A stretch of 64,000 nucleotides of DNA from an uncultured Alteromonadaceae bacterium (GCA_947501935.1 CANMXU010000026.1:1-64000); one strand, 5' to 3'. Counted from the first letter of the stretch, positions 27,053-37,007 are shown. Notes: generated from the sequence alone by a model not told the origin. Translations and numbers: made by a program.

Positions 27053-28259
27053 AATTGTACAAATTGTTATTTTTATTTCTGTATTCAGCGGAGTTTTTGT
27101 AGTTGGTAAGCTACCTATATGGATTGCTTTAACAGCACTATTATTACCCGTTCTTATTTTAAATGTTTTATTTAACATTCCCAGAATCAATGGGCATTTT
27201 CTTACGTTTACTATTGTTTTAATTATTGTTTCAATACTTAATTTTCAAGCAATTCACTTAACTACGCTCTTATATTCACTCTTTTTGTGTTGTGTTTTAT
27301 TATTTTCTAAACGGAAAATTGAACAATGTGAAACTAAGTATTTGATAAGAATTTATCGTAATGTGGTTGTTGTGTATTTTGCTTTGATTTTATTTGGTCT
27401 CTTTTTACACTATGTATTCGGAGTGAATGAGTTTTTGTTTGCAAAGGTTGATCTTAGTCGCAACTTCCCTAGAAGTTTTGGGCCATCAACTGAACCATCG
27501 TATAGTGCCTTAATTATGACCATTGCAATGTGGATTATATGTTCTAGTAATAGTATACAAGCTCTGCATTTTCGCTTTTTACTATTTATTTATGTTGTTT
27601 CAATAGTTCTAATAGGCTCAGGTATCGGTTTTTTGTCATGTTCGATACTTTTGGTTTATTTGCTTACACTATCTAAAGTTAAGATTTTTAAAATAGAGAA
27701 GTTGATAGTTGTCACTCTATCCCTTGCGATAATACCATTTTTATCTTTTGAGATTGAAAGATTAAAGCCGCTAGTTGATGTACTCGGTGATTTTTTGATA
27801 AAAGGCTCTGTATGGGATTTATTTGATGCAATCAAGTATGCAGACTCCTCAGCATGGTTTCGCTTCGGCCCTTTTATTGAATACATTCGTGATCTTGAGT
27901 TAAGTCAAATTAATGGTTTTTTATTTGGAAATGGCGCGGGAACATCAACTGCATACTTTGGTGAGAAATATATAATGCACCTTGATCCTGAATGGTTTGG
28001 CCCTGATGGAAAACCTAATATGGATCTACCTTTTTTTCCTGCTTTTCTATATGACTATGGTGTAATAGCATCGTTGATATTACTCGCTTTTATTTGGAAA
28101 CTAATGAAAACTAATAAAGGCTTTATATTTTTAATTCCTATAGCGTTATTTGTTTTGTTTAACAGTAATTTAAATACCAGTATATTTTGGTTTTTTATAT
28201 ACTCTTTAATCACGATGAACATTTTACAGAGAAGAGATGATTTAGTTGAAAAAATTTAA
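27033..28259 (+). CDS. wzy: Wzy-like O-antigen/polysaccharide polymerase
   Basis: A 408-residue protein, almost entirely hydrophobic, with about ten to twelve membrane segments and one longer polar loop near residues 250-330 (YIRDLELSQINGFLFGNG.G). The size and loop position fit Wzy polymerases, which join repeat units on the periplasmic face. Wzy proteins share little sequence, so the call rests on topology, the GNG loop and the neighbouring wzx, wzz and glycosyltransferase genes. It overlaps the preceding gene by 20 bp and the next by 14 bp. Confidence 0.75.
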   Translation: MLLSTNKIVQIVIFISVFSGVFVVGKLPIWIALTALLLPVLILNVLFNIPRINGHFLTFTIVLIIVSILNFQAIHLTTLLYSLFLCCVLLFSKRKIEQCETKYLIRIYRNVVVVYFALILFGLFLHYVFGVNEFLFAKVDLSRNFPRSFGPSTEPSYSALIMTIAMWIICSSNSIQALHFRFLLFIYVVSIVLIGSGIGFLSCSILLVYLLTLSKVKIFKIEKLIVVTLSLAIIPFLSFEIERLKPLVDVLGDFLIKGSVWDLFDAIKYADSSAWFRFGPFIEYIRDLELSQINGFLFGNGAGTSTAYFGEKYIMHLDPEWFGPDGKPNMDLPFFPAFLYDYGVIASLILLAFIWKLMKTNKGFIFLIPIALFVLFNSNLNTSIFWFFIYSLITMNILQRRDDLVEKI

Positions 28260-29325
28260 AATTTTAGTTGATGGTCATGTTTTAGATGGAAAACATCAAG
28301 GAACGAGTTCCTATATATCAGGTCTGTATTCAGAAATGAGTAAGCGTGAAGAATGTGAGATATTTATTGCAACTGAAAAAGAAGCGAGTGTTGCTAAATA
28401 TTTCAATCACTCAACCAATGTAAAGTGGCTGCCACTAACAAGCAAAAATAAGTATCAGCGATTAGCTTTTGAATTTGATTCGTTAGCACGAAAAATAAAA
28501 GCGGACTATTCGCATTTTCAATATATAACACCACTGACCAAAAGTAATAAATGGATCAACACCATACATGACGTGTTGTTTCTAGATTTTCCAGAAAATT
28601 TTCCTTTGAGTTATCGCATTCAAAACTATAGCCTATTTAAGTTAGGAGCGATGCGCAGTGATATTTTATTAACAGTTTCAGAGTACTCTAAACAGCGGAT
28701 AAGTGAGCACTTCAACACTTCCTCACAAGATATTACAGTCACGCCGAATGCCATTGATGATATTTCAACTGTTGTTGGTCAAGCAGTTACGGAGTTAGAG
28801 AATACTAAGTTTTTCATTTATGTTAGTCGCTTTGAACCGAGAAAAAATCAGCATTTACTGATTGAAGCTTTTTTAAAATCAAACGTAGCGAATAGTGCTA
28901 AGTTAGTATTGGTAGGAGCACCTGCATTACCGTATTCAGAGCTTGATAAATATTTAACGCGAGATTTTAATGATAAAATAATACACCTGCAGGGGATCGA
29001 TAAATCTGAGTTGGTTTGGTTGTATCAGAATGCAATTGCTGCTATGTACCCATCAAAGGGGGAAGGTTTTGGTATACCTCCGCTTGAAGCCGCAGCGTTG
29101 CAATGCCCTTCTTATAGCGCAGATAATACGGCATTATCTGAGTTGGCTCCATATTTAAGCGGAACATTTGAGAATGACTTAAACAGCCTTGTTTCTTTAA
29201 TAAATGAAGTAGAACAACAAAAAGATAGCTCGAGATTCGTTACTAAGAATAAGCAAGTAAAAGCTATATTTAATTGGTCTAATAGTGCAGACATTCTACT
29301 TAGTCGATTGATTGGTAAACAATAA
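28246..29325 (+). CDS. Glycosyltransferase family 4 protein
   Basis: A 359-residue GT-B glycosyltransferase. The N-terminus GHVLDGKHQGTSSYISGL is the acceptor-side start of GT4 enzymes. The donor site has YVSRFEPRKNQHLLIEAF and the E-x7-E type motif in SKGEGFGIPPLEAAAL. The start is TTG at 28246, inside wzy, with a GAGATG ribosome site before it, which suggests translational coupling. The donor sugar is unknown; mannose or rhamnose would fit the sugar-nucleotide genes nearby. Confidence 0.88.
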   Translation: MKKFKILVDGHVLDGKHQGTSSYISGLYSEMSKREECEIFIATEKEASVAKYFNHSTNVKWLPLTSKNKYQRLAFEFDSLARKIKADYSHFQYITPLTKSNKWINTIHDVLFLDFPENFPLSYRIQNYSLFKLGAMRSDILLTVSEYSKQRISEHFNTSSQDITVTPNAIDDISTVVGQAVTELENTKFFIYVSRFEPRKNQHLLIEAFLKSNVANSAKLVLVGAPALPYSELDKYLTRDFNDKIIHLQGIDKSELVWLYQNAIAAMYPSKGEGFGIPPLEAAALQCPSYSADNTALSELAPYLSGTFENDLNSLVSLINEVEQQKDSSRFVTKNKQVKAIFNWSNSADILLSRLIGKQ

Positions 29326-30335
29326 TGCGAGTAGATTTCATTGACAATATGAAAGCTCTAGGTATCTTACTCGTGATAATTGGGCACTTGCCTTTTTTAC
29401 TTAGTGATAATTTAATTGTATTGATTTATGCCTTTCATATGCCTTTATTTTTTTTTGTGAGCGGCTTTTTATTTAGTGGCAGGTTATCTAACTTTGAAAC
29501 TAAAAGTTTTATAAGTTATTGCCAAAAAAGTTATCTAAAACCTTATTTGTTTTTTTTCATTATATCTCTATTTTTCTATTTACTTGCTGTTTACATGAAA
29601 GGAGAGCTTGCTAGTCTAAATTTGTCTGAATTTTTACTTATAAGTAAAAGTTTTTTCTGGGCTACAGCAGATTTACTTAAAGTAAATGCAGTGCTTTGGT
29701 TTTTTTCAGCAGCATTACTAACATTCATTGCAGCCTTTTTATTTGATAAGCTGTTATACGAATATAGGTATGAAAAATACCTGTTAATCATGCTTTTAGC
29801 TATGATTGTTTTAATAGGCACTCCGCTAAGTAATGACGATGTTCCGTGGAATATTGCCATAGTACACATATGTTTATATTTTTTTGTTCTTGGAAGCGCG
29901 ATAAAGAAGCATCTTTTGTCTATTTCAACTCTTGAAAAAAATATATTTCATTGGCTAGGCATTGGAGTTTTACTGACTGTGGTTATATATAGTTGTCTGC
30001 ATAATGGTAGAATAGATTTAGCTTCGGGTAGGTTGGGGAAATCTAATATTCTATTCGTTATCAATGCTACATGTTTGATTTTTTGTACGTTCTTTTTTGC
30101 TACATCTTATCCTGCATCGAAGATCATGCAATGGCTCTCTTTGCGTAGTTTGGTTGTTTTTCCCCTACATATATTTTCAATTCAAATATTATCCATGTTG
30201 ATAGCGCCTGACTTCGGTTCTTTTAACGTTTTTAATTTAATCTTTTTTATTTTCTTATATGTTGCATTTTCATTGCTGTTTTCCTACATGGCATGTTGTT
30301 TTTTTAGAAAATTTGTACCATCGCTGATTAAGTGA
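29325..30335 (+). CDS. Acyltransferase 3 family integral-membrane acyltransferase
   Basis: A 336-residue membrane protein with about ten helices. The N-terminus FIDNMKALGILLVIIGHLPF contains the conserved His in the first helix, and HMPLFFFVSGFLFSG follows, as in OafA/ExoZ/NolL-type enzymes. These proteins add O-acyl groups to surface sugars on the periplasmic side. The ATG overlaps the stop of the preceding glycosyltransferase gene by one base (TAATG). Confidence 0.88.
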   Translation: MRVDFIDNMKALGILLVIIGHLPFLLSDNLIVLIYAFHMPLFFFVSGFLFSGRLSNFETKSFISYCQKSYLKPYLFFFIISLFFYLLAVYMKGELASLNLSEFLLISKSFFWATADLLKVNAVLWFFSAALLTFIAAFLFDKLLYEYRYEKYLLIMLLAMIVLIGTPLSNDDVPWNIAIVHICLYFFVLGSAIKKHLLSISTLEKNIFHWLGIGVLLTVVIYSCLHNGRIDLASGRLGKSNILFVINATCLIFCTFFFATSYPASKIMQWLSLRSLVVFPLHIFSIQILSMLIAPDFGSFNVFNLIFFIFLYVAFSLLFSYMACCFFRKFVPSLIK

Positions 30336-30361
30336 TTTGTGCTTTAAAGTAAGTGAGTTTT

Positions 30362-30538
30362 ATGAAGTTTAGACAATATATAAGTGGTTTGAGAGCTGTT
30401 GCTGTTATTTCGGTTTTACTCTATCACTTTCAGCCCAAATTGCTGCAAGGTGTCTCTATCGGCGATGATATTTTTTTCACTAATAATTTTATGAAGTATG
30501 AAGAAACCTTTATTCCCTTAAAGGCTTCCAATAGATGA
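30362..30538 (+). pseudogene. Stump of a second acyltransferase 3 gene
   Basis: A 58-codon reading frame beginning MKFRQYISGLRAVAVISV. Its first 40 residues (SGLRAVAVISVLLYHFQP, then IGDDIFF) match the start of OafA-like acyltransferases, which run for 350 residues or more. After DIFF the expected VISGFLI is replaced by unrelated residues and the frame ends. Its TGA overlaps the ATG of the flippase gene (ATGA), so the stump may now serve as a translated leader for wzx. It is a different protein from the intact acyltransferase just upstream. Confidence 0.75.
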
Positions 30539-31725
30539 AGAAATTTCTTAGTTATTCATTCTTTTTATTTTTAGATAAGGGCTTATCTTTCTTATTGCCT
30601 ATTTTGTTGTTGTATATAACAAGCCCAGCAGTATATGCCAAGTTAGAAGCAGCCTTAGCAATGTCGATATTGCTCATTCCGTTGCTTGATCTAGGTACAA
30701 ATTATTATGTAGGGTTTATTTATAAAAGAGACGGAGAGGCTTGTTTTCGTCACTTTAATCGCTTACTGTTAAGTATTTCTCTTTTTAGCATTGCAGTAGC
30801 TATTCCACTGTTTTTCCTGTCGGATTTCTTTTTCATTATTGTGTTAGCAATATTAAGAACTGTACATATTAATTTGTATCAATATGGGCAAACAAAAGGG
30901 CGGTTAACGGAAAAGCTTGTTTCGCCCATTTTGGCTAATATTACCGCATCAACTTGCGCAGTAGTATTGACAATTGTCAGTGTGTATTTTGATGTTTGGG
31001 ATAACTACATTTTATTGAGTTATTTTATTTTCCCGCCATTACTATTTATATTCTTAAATAGCCGTGCAGTTGAATTACCAAGCTTGCTTAAATTGAGGAA
31101 GACAAACTATAGACCAGTATTAACCTTTATCAAGAGAAGTTTAACTTTTGCAGCCCCTGCTATTTTAAATACTTTACTTGTTACTGGGTTTGCTAATTTA
31201 ACTAAAATTTACGTATTACAAAATTTTGGTGAATCAGACATGGTGAGGTATTCATTTGTATTTAGACTTGCGATGATCATACAAATTTTTCACGCCATAA
31301 TCAGTGGGTATACTGCAAAGTTTTTCTTGATTTCCAATAACGGTCATAAAATCATTCGGTTATATGTTTTGTATGCTTTTGTGCTGTTTGTAATAGCATT
31401 TTTTATAATAGCTACTGTTTATTTTGCAAATAGTCTAGTAAGTTATGAGTTATTATACGTAGACTCCTTATTTATAATTGCTTTTGCTTATACTTTATTT
31501 TGGTGCTATTCAGGTTTTTTTGATTTTCTTTACATTCGTATTAATAAAACTAAATTAATGCTGATAAATTCGGGCGTGTTTTTTGTCAGCGCTATTTGTT
31601 TTTATTTTGTCTATGGCGTGATGACACCTTTAGACGCGGCAATAGGTTTATTTATTTCATCAATAGCAATGTTCATATCAAACATATTGTTATGTTTTTT
31701 AAATCGTCATCATTTATCAAATTAG
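30535..31725 (+). CDS. wzx: Wzx-like lipid-linked oligosaccharide flippase
   Basis: A 396-residue protein with about twelve hydrophobic segments, a length and hydropathy typical of the Wzx/MOP polysaccharide flippases. The N-terminus FLSYSFFLFLDKGLSFLLPILL is the usual first helix with internal Lys/Asp. It should turn the undecaprenyl-linked repeat unit to the periplasm for Wzy. The start overlaps the acyltransferase stump. Confidence 0.82.
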   Translation: MKKFLSYSFFLFLDKGLSFLLPILLLYITSPAVYAKLEAALAMSILLIPLLDLGTNYYVGFIYKRDGEACFRHFNRLLLSISLFSIAVAIPLFFLSDFFFIIVLAILRTVHINLYQYGQTKGRLTEKLVSPILANITASTCAVVLTIVSVYFDVWDNYILLSYFIFPPLLFIFLNSRAVELPSLLKLRKTNYRPVLTFIKRSLTFAAPAILNTLLVTGFANLTKIYVLQNFGESDMVRYSFVFRLAMIIQIFHAIISGYTAKFFLISNNGHKIIRLYVLYAFVLFVIAFFIIATVYFANSLVSYELLYVDSLFIIAFAYTLFWCYSGFFDFLYIRINKTKLMLINSGVFFVSAICFYFVYGVMTPLDAAIGLFISSIAMFISNILLCFLNRHHLSN

Positions 31726-31734
31726 AGAGTTTTT

Positions 31735-32772
31735 ATGATTTCAATAATCGGAACTGTAGGTGTTCCTGCTTGTTATGGTGGTTTTGAGACTTTAGTTGAA
31801 AATTTGTTAGATGAAAATTTGCAGGAAAAAAGCATTACCGTTTATTGTTCATCTAAGGCTTATTCAGTTAAGCCGGATAGTTATAAAAATGCAAACCTTA
31901 AATTTATTCCCTTAAATGCAAATGGTGCGCAAAGTATTCCATATGATATTTGGTCAATATGTCATGCCGTTTTTAAGCGAACTGATAATATATTATTATT
32001 AGGCGTTTCTGGCGCTATTTGTTTACCTTTTATTCGTTTGTTTAGTAAGGCAAAAATAGTGACGAATATTGATGGGTTAGAATGGCGGCGTGACAAGTGG
32101 GGGGCTTTTGCTAAAAAGTTTCTAAAGTTTTCTGAGAAGATGGCAATCAAGCATTCTGATGTTGTTGTGGCTGATAATCAGGCTATAGCTGATTATGTTG
32201 CTGCTGAATACGGTAAAACTTCTGAAGTTATTGCTTACGGCGGGGATCATGCTGTTGTTGAACAACTACAATTATTAGATGAAGGGTATGCTCTAGCTCT
32301 TTGCCGTATTGAGCCCGAGAATAATGTAGAGTTGATACTTGAAGCTTTTAGTCACACTAGCAAACATTTAAAATTCATAGGTAATTGGAATAATAGTGAC
32401 TTTGGTCGCAGTATGAAGACTAAGTACCAGCTCTATGATAACATTGAAATTATCGACCCTGTATATGACTTAAATACACTATTTGAACTCCGTCAAAAGT
32501 GCTCATTTTATGTGCACGGGCACTCTGCCGGAGGTACTAACCCATCTTTAGTCGAAATGATGCATTTTAACAAAGATATCTTAGCATTTGATTGTAATTA
32601 TAATCGTGCTTCCACTGAAGATAAGGCTGAGTTTTTTTCAAATACTGGCGATTTAATTCAGCTTATTAAAGCGTTTGACTCCTACTGCAATGGAAGCCAT
32701 ATGAAAGAGATCGCAGAGAGACGATATACTTGGAAAATTGTTAAACAACAATATTTTGATTTGTTTATGTAA
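31735..32772 (+). CDS. Rhamnosyltransferase-like glycosyltransferase (DUF1972 N-terminus)
   Basis: A 345-residue GT-B glycosyltransferase. The N-terminal GTVGVPACYGGFETLVENL pattern is diagnostic of the DUF1972 domain found in rhamnosyltransferases such as Cps2T. The donor half has LCRIEPENNVELILEAF and GTNPSLVEMMHF. The rml genes for dTDP-rhamnose start about 50 bp downstream, which supports rhamnose as donor. This is inference, since some relatives use other sugars. Confidence 0.85.
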   Translation: MISIIGTVGVPACYGGFETLVENLLDENLQEKSITVYCSSKAYSVKPDSYKNANLKFIPLNANGAQSIPYDIWSICHAVFKRTDNILLLGVSGAICLPFIRLFSKAKIVTNIDGLEWRRDKWGAFAKKFLKFSEKMAIKHSDVVVADNQAIADYVAAEYGKTSEVIAYGGDHAVVEQLQLLDEGYALALCRIEPENNVELILEAFSHTSKHLKFIGNWNNSDFGRSMKTKYQLYDNIEIIDPVYDLNTLFELRQKCSFYVHGHSAGGTNPSLVEMMHFNKDILAFDCNYNRASTEDKAEFFSNTGDLIQLIKAFDSYCNGSHMKEIAERRYTWKIVKQQYFDLFM

Positions 32773-32820
32773 ATATTGTGCTCCGGTTTAATTACAGTTA
32801 GCACTATACTAGAGGTAAAA

Positions 32821-33699
32821 ATGAGAAAAGGAATTATTCTAGCAGGCGGAAGCGGTACTCGCCTATACCCCTTAACTAAAGTAGTAAGTAAACAGCTTAT
32901 GCCTGTTTATGATAAACCTATGGTTTATTATCCTCTGGCTACGTTAATGCAGGCGGGTATTCAAGACATTCTTGTAATTTCTACTCCTGAAGAAATTCAT
33001 CGATTTGAAAACTTATTAGGAGATGGTGCCAATTTTGGTGTTTCAATTTCATACCAAGTTCAACCTAGCCCTGATGGTTTGGCACAGGCTTTTATACTTG
33101 CTGAGGAATTCTTAGCGGGCTCTGCAGCCGCTTTAGTCCTTGGTGATAATATGTTCTACGGGCATGATTTATCTAAGTCTTTACAAAGTGCTAATGCTCA
33201 AGCATCTGGCGGAACTGTTTTTGGTTATCATGTTTCAAATCCTAAGTCTTACGGTGTAGTTGAATTTGATGAAAACGGCACGGCTATTTCTATTGAAGAA
33301 AAGCCTGTTGAGCCTAAGTCTAATTATGCAGTTCCAGGCTTATATTTCTTTGATGAACGTGTGGTCGAGTTTGCTAAGAAGGTAAAACCTTCTGATCGTG
33401 GCGAGCTAGAAATAACTGATGTTATTGACCAATACTTGAAAGCAGGAGAGTTAAAAGTTGAGATTATGGGGCGAGGTACGGCATGGTTAGATACCGGAAC
33501 CCATGATGACTTATTAGCTGCCGCGCAATTTATAGCGACTATCGATAAACGCCAAGGTTTGAAAGTGAATTGCCCTGAAGAAGTCGCGTATAGAAATGGC
33601 TGGCTAAGTGCTGATAAATTAAGAGACATTGCACAGCCCTTACGTAAAAGTGGTTATGGCGAATACTTATTAAAACTAATTAATGAGAGAGTTTTTTAG
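32821..33699 (+). CDS. rmlA: Glucose-1-phosphate thymidylyltransferase
   Basis: A 292-residue nucleotidyltransferase making dTDP-glucose. The signature [15 protein letters not shown] begins at residue 5, and the family motifs VLGDNMFYG and EEKP are present. The ATG at 32821 has an AGAGG ribosome site and gives the usual N-terminus. An in-frame GTG at 32776 would add 15 unrelated residues and is rejected. It is the first of four rml genes in the order A, C, D, B. Confidence 0.95.
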   Translation: MRKGIILAGGSGTRLYPLTKVVSKQLMPVYDKPMVYYPLATLMQAGIQDILVISTPEEIHRFENLLGDGANFGVSISYQVQPSPDGLAQAFILAEEFLAGSAAALVLGDNMFYGHDLSKSLQSANAQASGGTVFGYHVSNPKSYGVVEFDENGTAISIEEKPVEPKSNYAVPGLYFFDERVVEFAKKVKPSDRGELEITDVIDQYLKAGELKVEIMGRGTAWLDTGTHDDLLAAAQFIATIDKRQGLKVNCPEEVAYRNGWLSADKLRDIAQPLRKSGYGEYLLKLINERVF

Positions 33700-34244
33700 T
33701 GCAAGTTATTAATACAAATATTGCTGATGTTAAAATTATCGAGCCAAAGGTGTTTGGCGACGAAAGAGGTTTTTTTCTAGAAACATTTCGAGATGATTGG
33801 TTTCAACAACATGTGGCAGAAGTAACTTTCGTACAAGATAATCACAGTAAGTCAAGCCACGGTATTTTACGCGGATTACATTACCAACTCAAAAATACTC
33901 AAGGAAAGCTTGTTCGAGTAACTTCTGGTGAGGTTTATGATGTTGCTGTAGATATGAGAAAATCATCACCTACCTATGGTCAACATGTGGGCGTGGTTTT
34001 ATCTGGTGAGAATAAACGCCAGTTATGGGTGCCTGAGGGTTTTGCTCATGGTTTTTATGTGATGAGTGAATCTGCCGAGTTTGTTTATAAGTGTACTGAT
34101 TATTATGCGCCAGAGCATGAAGTATCACTGCTATGGAATGATTTTGAATTAAATATTCAATGGCCGCTGGTTAAAGATAATAAACCTTCATTATCGGTAA
34201 AAGATGAGGCTGGCCTTCAGTTCAAAGACGCACCTACTTTTTAA
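33699..34244 (+). CDS. rmlC: dTDP-4-dehydrorhamnose 3,5-epimerase
   Basis: A 181-residue cupin-fold epimerase of normal length. The conserved DERGFFLETFRDDWF, RGLHYQ (active-site His) and PEGFAHGF motifs are visible. The start is GTG, sharing a base with the rmlA stop codon (TAGTG), so translation is coupled. Confidence 0.95.
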   Translation: MQVINTNIADVKIIEPKVFGDERGFFLETFRDDWFQQHVAEVTFVQDNHSKSSHGILRGLHYQLKNTQGKLVRVTSGEVYDVAVDMRKSSPTYGQHVGVVLSGENKRQLWVPEGFAHGFYVMSESAEFVYKCTDYYAPEHEVSLLWNDFELNIQWPLVKDNKPSLSVKDEAGLQFKDAPTF

Positions 34245-34307
34245 TGCGATTATAACCAATCATTACGCATTTTAAGTAAATATTAAGTTCAAGGAAAAAA
34301 CAAAGCA

Positions 34308-35168
34308 GTGAAAATTGTAGTTATAGGTAAGTCAGGGCAATTAGCATGGGAATTGAAACAACTCTCATCTAGCGAAAATGAAGTTATTTGCTTAGGGCGA
34401 GACGACGTTGATATTACTGATTATGTTTTATTGAAAAAACTTTTAGCAAGTTATTGTGCTGATGCTTTGATAAATGCTTCAGCTTATACGGCTGTTGACG
34501 CTGCCGAGTCAGACTGTGAAAATGCAATGGTTATTAACTCAACAGCGGTTGGTAACTTAGCAAAAGCTTGTGCAGAATTAAGTTTGTATTTTGTGCATAT
34601 ATCTACGGATTTTGTTTTTCAAGGTGATAAAGGAATTCCTTATTTACCAAGTGATGAAATTTCTCCCTTAGGTGTTTATGGTGAAACTAAAGCTGCAGGT
34701 GAGCAATTAATTCATCGTTATAACCCTTTAAATAGCTTAGTTATTAGAACATCTTGGGTATATTCCTGTCATGGCAATAACTTCGTGAAAACTATGCTTG
34801 ATTTAATGGAGTCAAAACCTGAACTTGGTATTATTAGTGATCAAATTGGCACGCCCACTTATGCTAAAGGTTTAGCAAAAGTATGTATTTTAGCCTGCGA
34901 AAATAAGGCTGTTGGAACGCATCATTATACGGATGCTGGAGTTGCAAGTTGGTATGATTTTGCAGTGGCCATACAAGAAATTGCTTTTGACCAAGGTATT
35001 CTAACTCAAAGAATACCAATTAAACCCATTCGTACTGAAGATTACCCAACACCTGCTAAACGTCCTCATTATAGTGTGTTAGATAAAACATCATTAAGAA
35101 ATGCCTTACCTGATGTTAGTATAGAGCATTGGCAAACACAGTTAAAAAATATGATAAAAGCGCTTTAA
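34308..35168 (+). CDS. rmlD: dTDP-4-dehydrorhamnose reductase
   Basis: A 286-residue short-chain dehydrogenase that makes dTDP-L-rhamnose. The cofactor motif is GKSGQLAWEL near the N-terminus. INASAYTAVD, STDFVFQGD and the catalytic YGETK follow. The start is GTG with an AAGGA ribosome site. It lies 63 bp after rmlC. Confidence 0.94.
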   Translation: MKIVVIGKSGQLAWELKQLSSSENEVICLGRDDVDITDYVLLKKLLASYCADALINASAYTAVDAAESDCENAMVINSTAVGNLAKACAELSLYFVHISTDFVFQGDKGIPYLPSDEISPLGVYGETKAAGEQLIHRYNPLNSLVIRTSWVYSCHGNNFVKTMLDLMESKPELGIISDQIGTPTYAKGLAKVCILACENKAVGTHHYTDAGVASWYDFAVAIQEIAFDQGILTQRIPIKPIRTEDYPTPAKRPHYSVLDKTSLRNALPDVSIEHWQTQLKNMIKAL

Positions 35169-35207
35169 GTTTGCACTTAAGCCTTGTTGATAAATAGAGT
35201 ATTAAAA

Positions 35208-36308
35208 ATGAAAAAATTATTGGTAACTGGCGGTGCTGGCTTTATTGGTGCTAACTTTGTTCATTATTGGCTTCAGCGCTATCCAGCTGACCAAGTGGTG
35301 GTTTTAGATGCATTAACCTATGCAGGTAATATTGCTAATTTAGATAGTGTAAAAGACAATAAAAACTTTACTTTTGTGCACGGAAATATTTGTGACCAAT
35401 CGCTAGTTGAAGCATTGTTAGTTGAGCATAACATTGACACCTTAGTACATTTTGCTGCTGAGTCACATGTTGACCGTTCTATTACAGGTCCTGACGCTTT
35501 TATTGAAACAAACATTATGGGTACTTATAGTTTATTAAAAGCTGTTAAAAAAGTATGGTTAGACGCAGATACAGTACTTGAAGGTCATCGCTTTCATCAT
35601 GTTTCAACAGATGAAGTTTACGGTACATTATCAGCAACTGATCCTGCATTTACTGAAGATACTGCATACGCACCTAACTCACCTTACTCTGCCAGCAAAG
35701 CAGCAAGTGATCATTTAGTAAGAGCGTATCACCATACCTTTGGCTTAAATGTTACTACTAGCAACTGTTCAAACAATTATGGTCCTTTTCACTTTCCTGA
35801 AAAGTTAATCCCTTTAGTGATCACTAATATTTTACACAATAAATCTTTACCTATATATGGTGATGGTCAGCAAATTCGCGATTGGTTATATGTTGAAGAT
35901 CATGCTCACGGTATTGACTTAGTCTTGCAAAATGGCCGTATTGGTGAAAATTATAATATTGGTGGTAACAATGAGTGGGCGAATATTGATATTGTGAAAA
36001 CCATTTCTAAATTGGTTGAGCAAGAGTTTATCAATAATGAGGAATTAGCTAAGCGTTTTCCTGGTGCGATAGCGGCTATCGAGAAAAATACTGAGTCACT
36101 AATTACTTATGTTAAAGATCGCCCCGGACATGATAGGCGTTACGCGATTGACGCAACTAAAACAAATGATGAATTAGGTTACCAACCGAAAGAGTCATTC
36201 GAAACCGGTATTGCAAAAACCGTACAATGGTATCTGAATAATGAAGCTTGGTGGCAAAGTGTAATGGACGGTTCGTATCAAAACTGGATTGCTGAGCAGT
36301 ATTCTTAG
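35208..36308 (+). CDS. rmlB: dTDP-glucose 4,6-dehydratase
   Basis: A 366-residue extended short-chain dehydrogenase. [12 protein letters not shown] opens the protein. The STDEVYG motif, YSASKAASD with the catalytic Tyr/Lys, and SNNYGP are all present. The ATG at 35208 is preferred to an in-frame TTG at 35184. It is unusual only in standing last of the rml genes; rmlB is more often first. Confidence 0.95.
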   Translation: MKKLLVTGGAGFIGANFVHYWLQRYPADQVVVLDALTYAGNIANLDSVKDNKNFTFVHGNICDQSLVEALLVEHNIDTLVHFAAESHVDRSITGPDAFIETNIMGTYSLLKAVKKVWLDADTVLEGHRFHHVSTDEVYGTLSATDPAFTEDTAYAPNSPYSASKAASDHLVRAYHHTFGLNVTTSNCSNNYGPFHFPEKLIPLVITNILHNKSLPIYGDGQQIRDWLYVEDHAHGIDLVLQNGRIGENYNIGGNNEWANIDIVKTISKLVEQEFINNEELAKRFPGAIAAIEKNTESLITYVKDRPGHDRRYAIDATKTNDELGYQPKESFETGIAKTVQWYLNNEAWWQSVMDGSYQNWIAEQYS

Positions 36309-36341
36309 CTTATTGAATATCCTTATTGCAATAATTTTATT

Positions 36342-36374
36342 GTGCTCATGCCTATTCAATAGGTCTATGGGCAC
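36342..36374 (+). terminator. Hairpin after rmlB
   Basis: gtgctcatgcctatt pairs imperfectly with aataggtctatgggcac, with a small bulge. It lies 34 bp beyond rmlB. There is no T tract, so it could be a processing or attenuation hairpin and not a full terminator. Confidence 0.4.
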
Positions 36375-36391
36375 TGAATACTTTAAATACC

Positions 36392-36533
36392 CCTATATTC
36401 TTTTCAATATTTCCCTTAGAATTCTATAAAACAAAATTGTTACTCTCGTAGCACTCTTTAACAAATAATACTGATTAATGGATTTACATGATTTTACCTG
36501 TAATTATGGCTGGCGGCTCTGGTTCGCGTTTAT
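36392..36533 (+). repeat. Direct repeat, left copy: duplicated manC upstream region and start
   Basis: About 142 bp that match 37331-37473 at roughly nine bases in ten by eye. The match covers the promoter region, the ribosome site, and the first 15 codons of manC. Between the copies lies a HEPN/MNT gene pair. Confidence 0.88.
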
Positions 36534-36565
36534 TGTCGTTATTTATTTCACTAAATTTATTTTAA
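36488..36565 (+). pseudogene. Truncated manC stump
   Basis: ATG at 36488 begins the manC protein ([15 protein letters not shown]) exactly as at 37428, then diverges after the 15th codon and stops after 25 codons. It is the left-hand remnant created when the HEPN/MNT module entered or was duplicated at the start of manC. Confidence 0.82.
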
Positions 36566-36584
36566 TTAGCTCAGGTAACTATTT

Positions 36585-37001
36585 ATGTCTTTAGATATTC
36601 GTTGGCATCAAAGGTTAAGTAACTTTGATCTTGCCCTTAATGAGTTAACAGAAGCAGTTGAACTAAATGAAGAAAGGCCGTTAAGTAAATTAGAAGAACA
36701 AGGCTTAATTCAAGCCTTTGAATATAACTATGAATTAGCATGGAATGTTATTAAAGACTTTTATGAAGCTCAAGCAGAGGTTGGTATTCAAGGAAGTCGT
36801 GATGCCATTAGACTCGCCTTTAAACGTGGGCTTATTGATAATGGTTCTTTATGGATGGAAATGATTAAAAGTAGAGTGCTAACCTCTCATACTTATAATC
36901 GTGAAACAGCCGCTAAAATATCGGCACAAGTGATTAATGAATACTATGGTGCATTTGTTTTATTAAATGAAAGACTAAACCTGATTAAAAATACAGAGTA
37001 A
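36585..37001 (+). CDS. HEPN-type toxin / nucleotidyltransferase substrate-binding protein (HI0074 family)
   Basis: A 138-residue all-helical protein. It matches the HI0074-like partner of minimal nucleotidyltransferases (QRLSNFDLALNEL, AFEYNYELAWNVIKDF, GSRDAIRLAF). An RX4HXY motif is visible at R97, H102 and Y104; in HEPN toxins of the HepT kind the Arg and His form the RNase site and the Tyr is the residue modified by the antitoxin. That function is transferred from family knowledge. The gene is followed 3 to 6 bp later by its MNT partner. The pair sits between the two manC-start repeats. Confidence 0.85.
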   Translation: MSLDIRWHQRLSNFDLALNELTEAVELNEERPLSKLEEQGLIQAFEYNYELAWNVIKDFYEAQAEVGIQGSRDAIRLAFKRGLIDNGSLWMEMIKSRVLTSHTYNRETAAKISAQVINEYYGAFVLLNERLNLIKNTE

Positions 37002-37007
37002 TATTTG

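Noticed and set aside
36488-36565. A real small gene at the left manC start copy
   Set aside because: Its first 15 codons equal manC and the rest is unrelated and short; it is best explained as a truncated duplicate.
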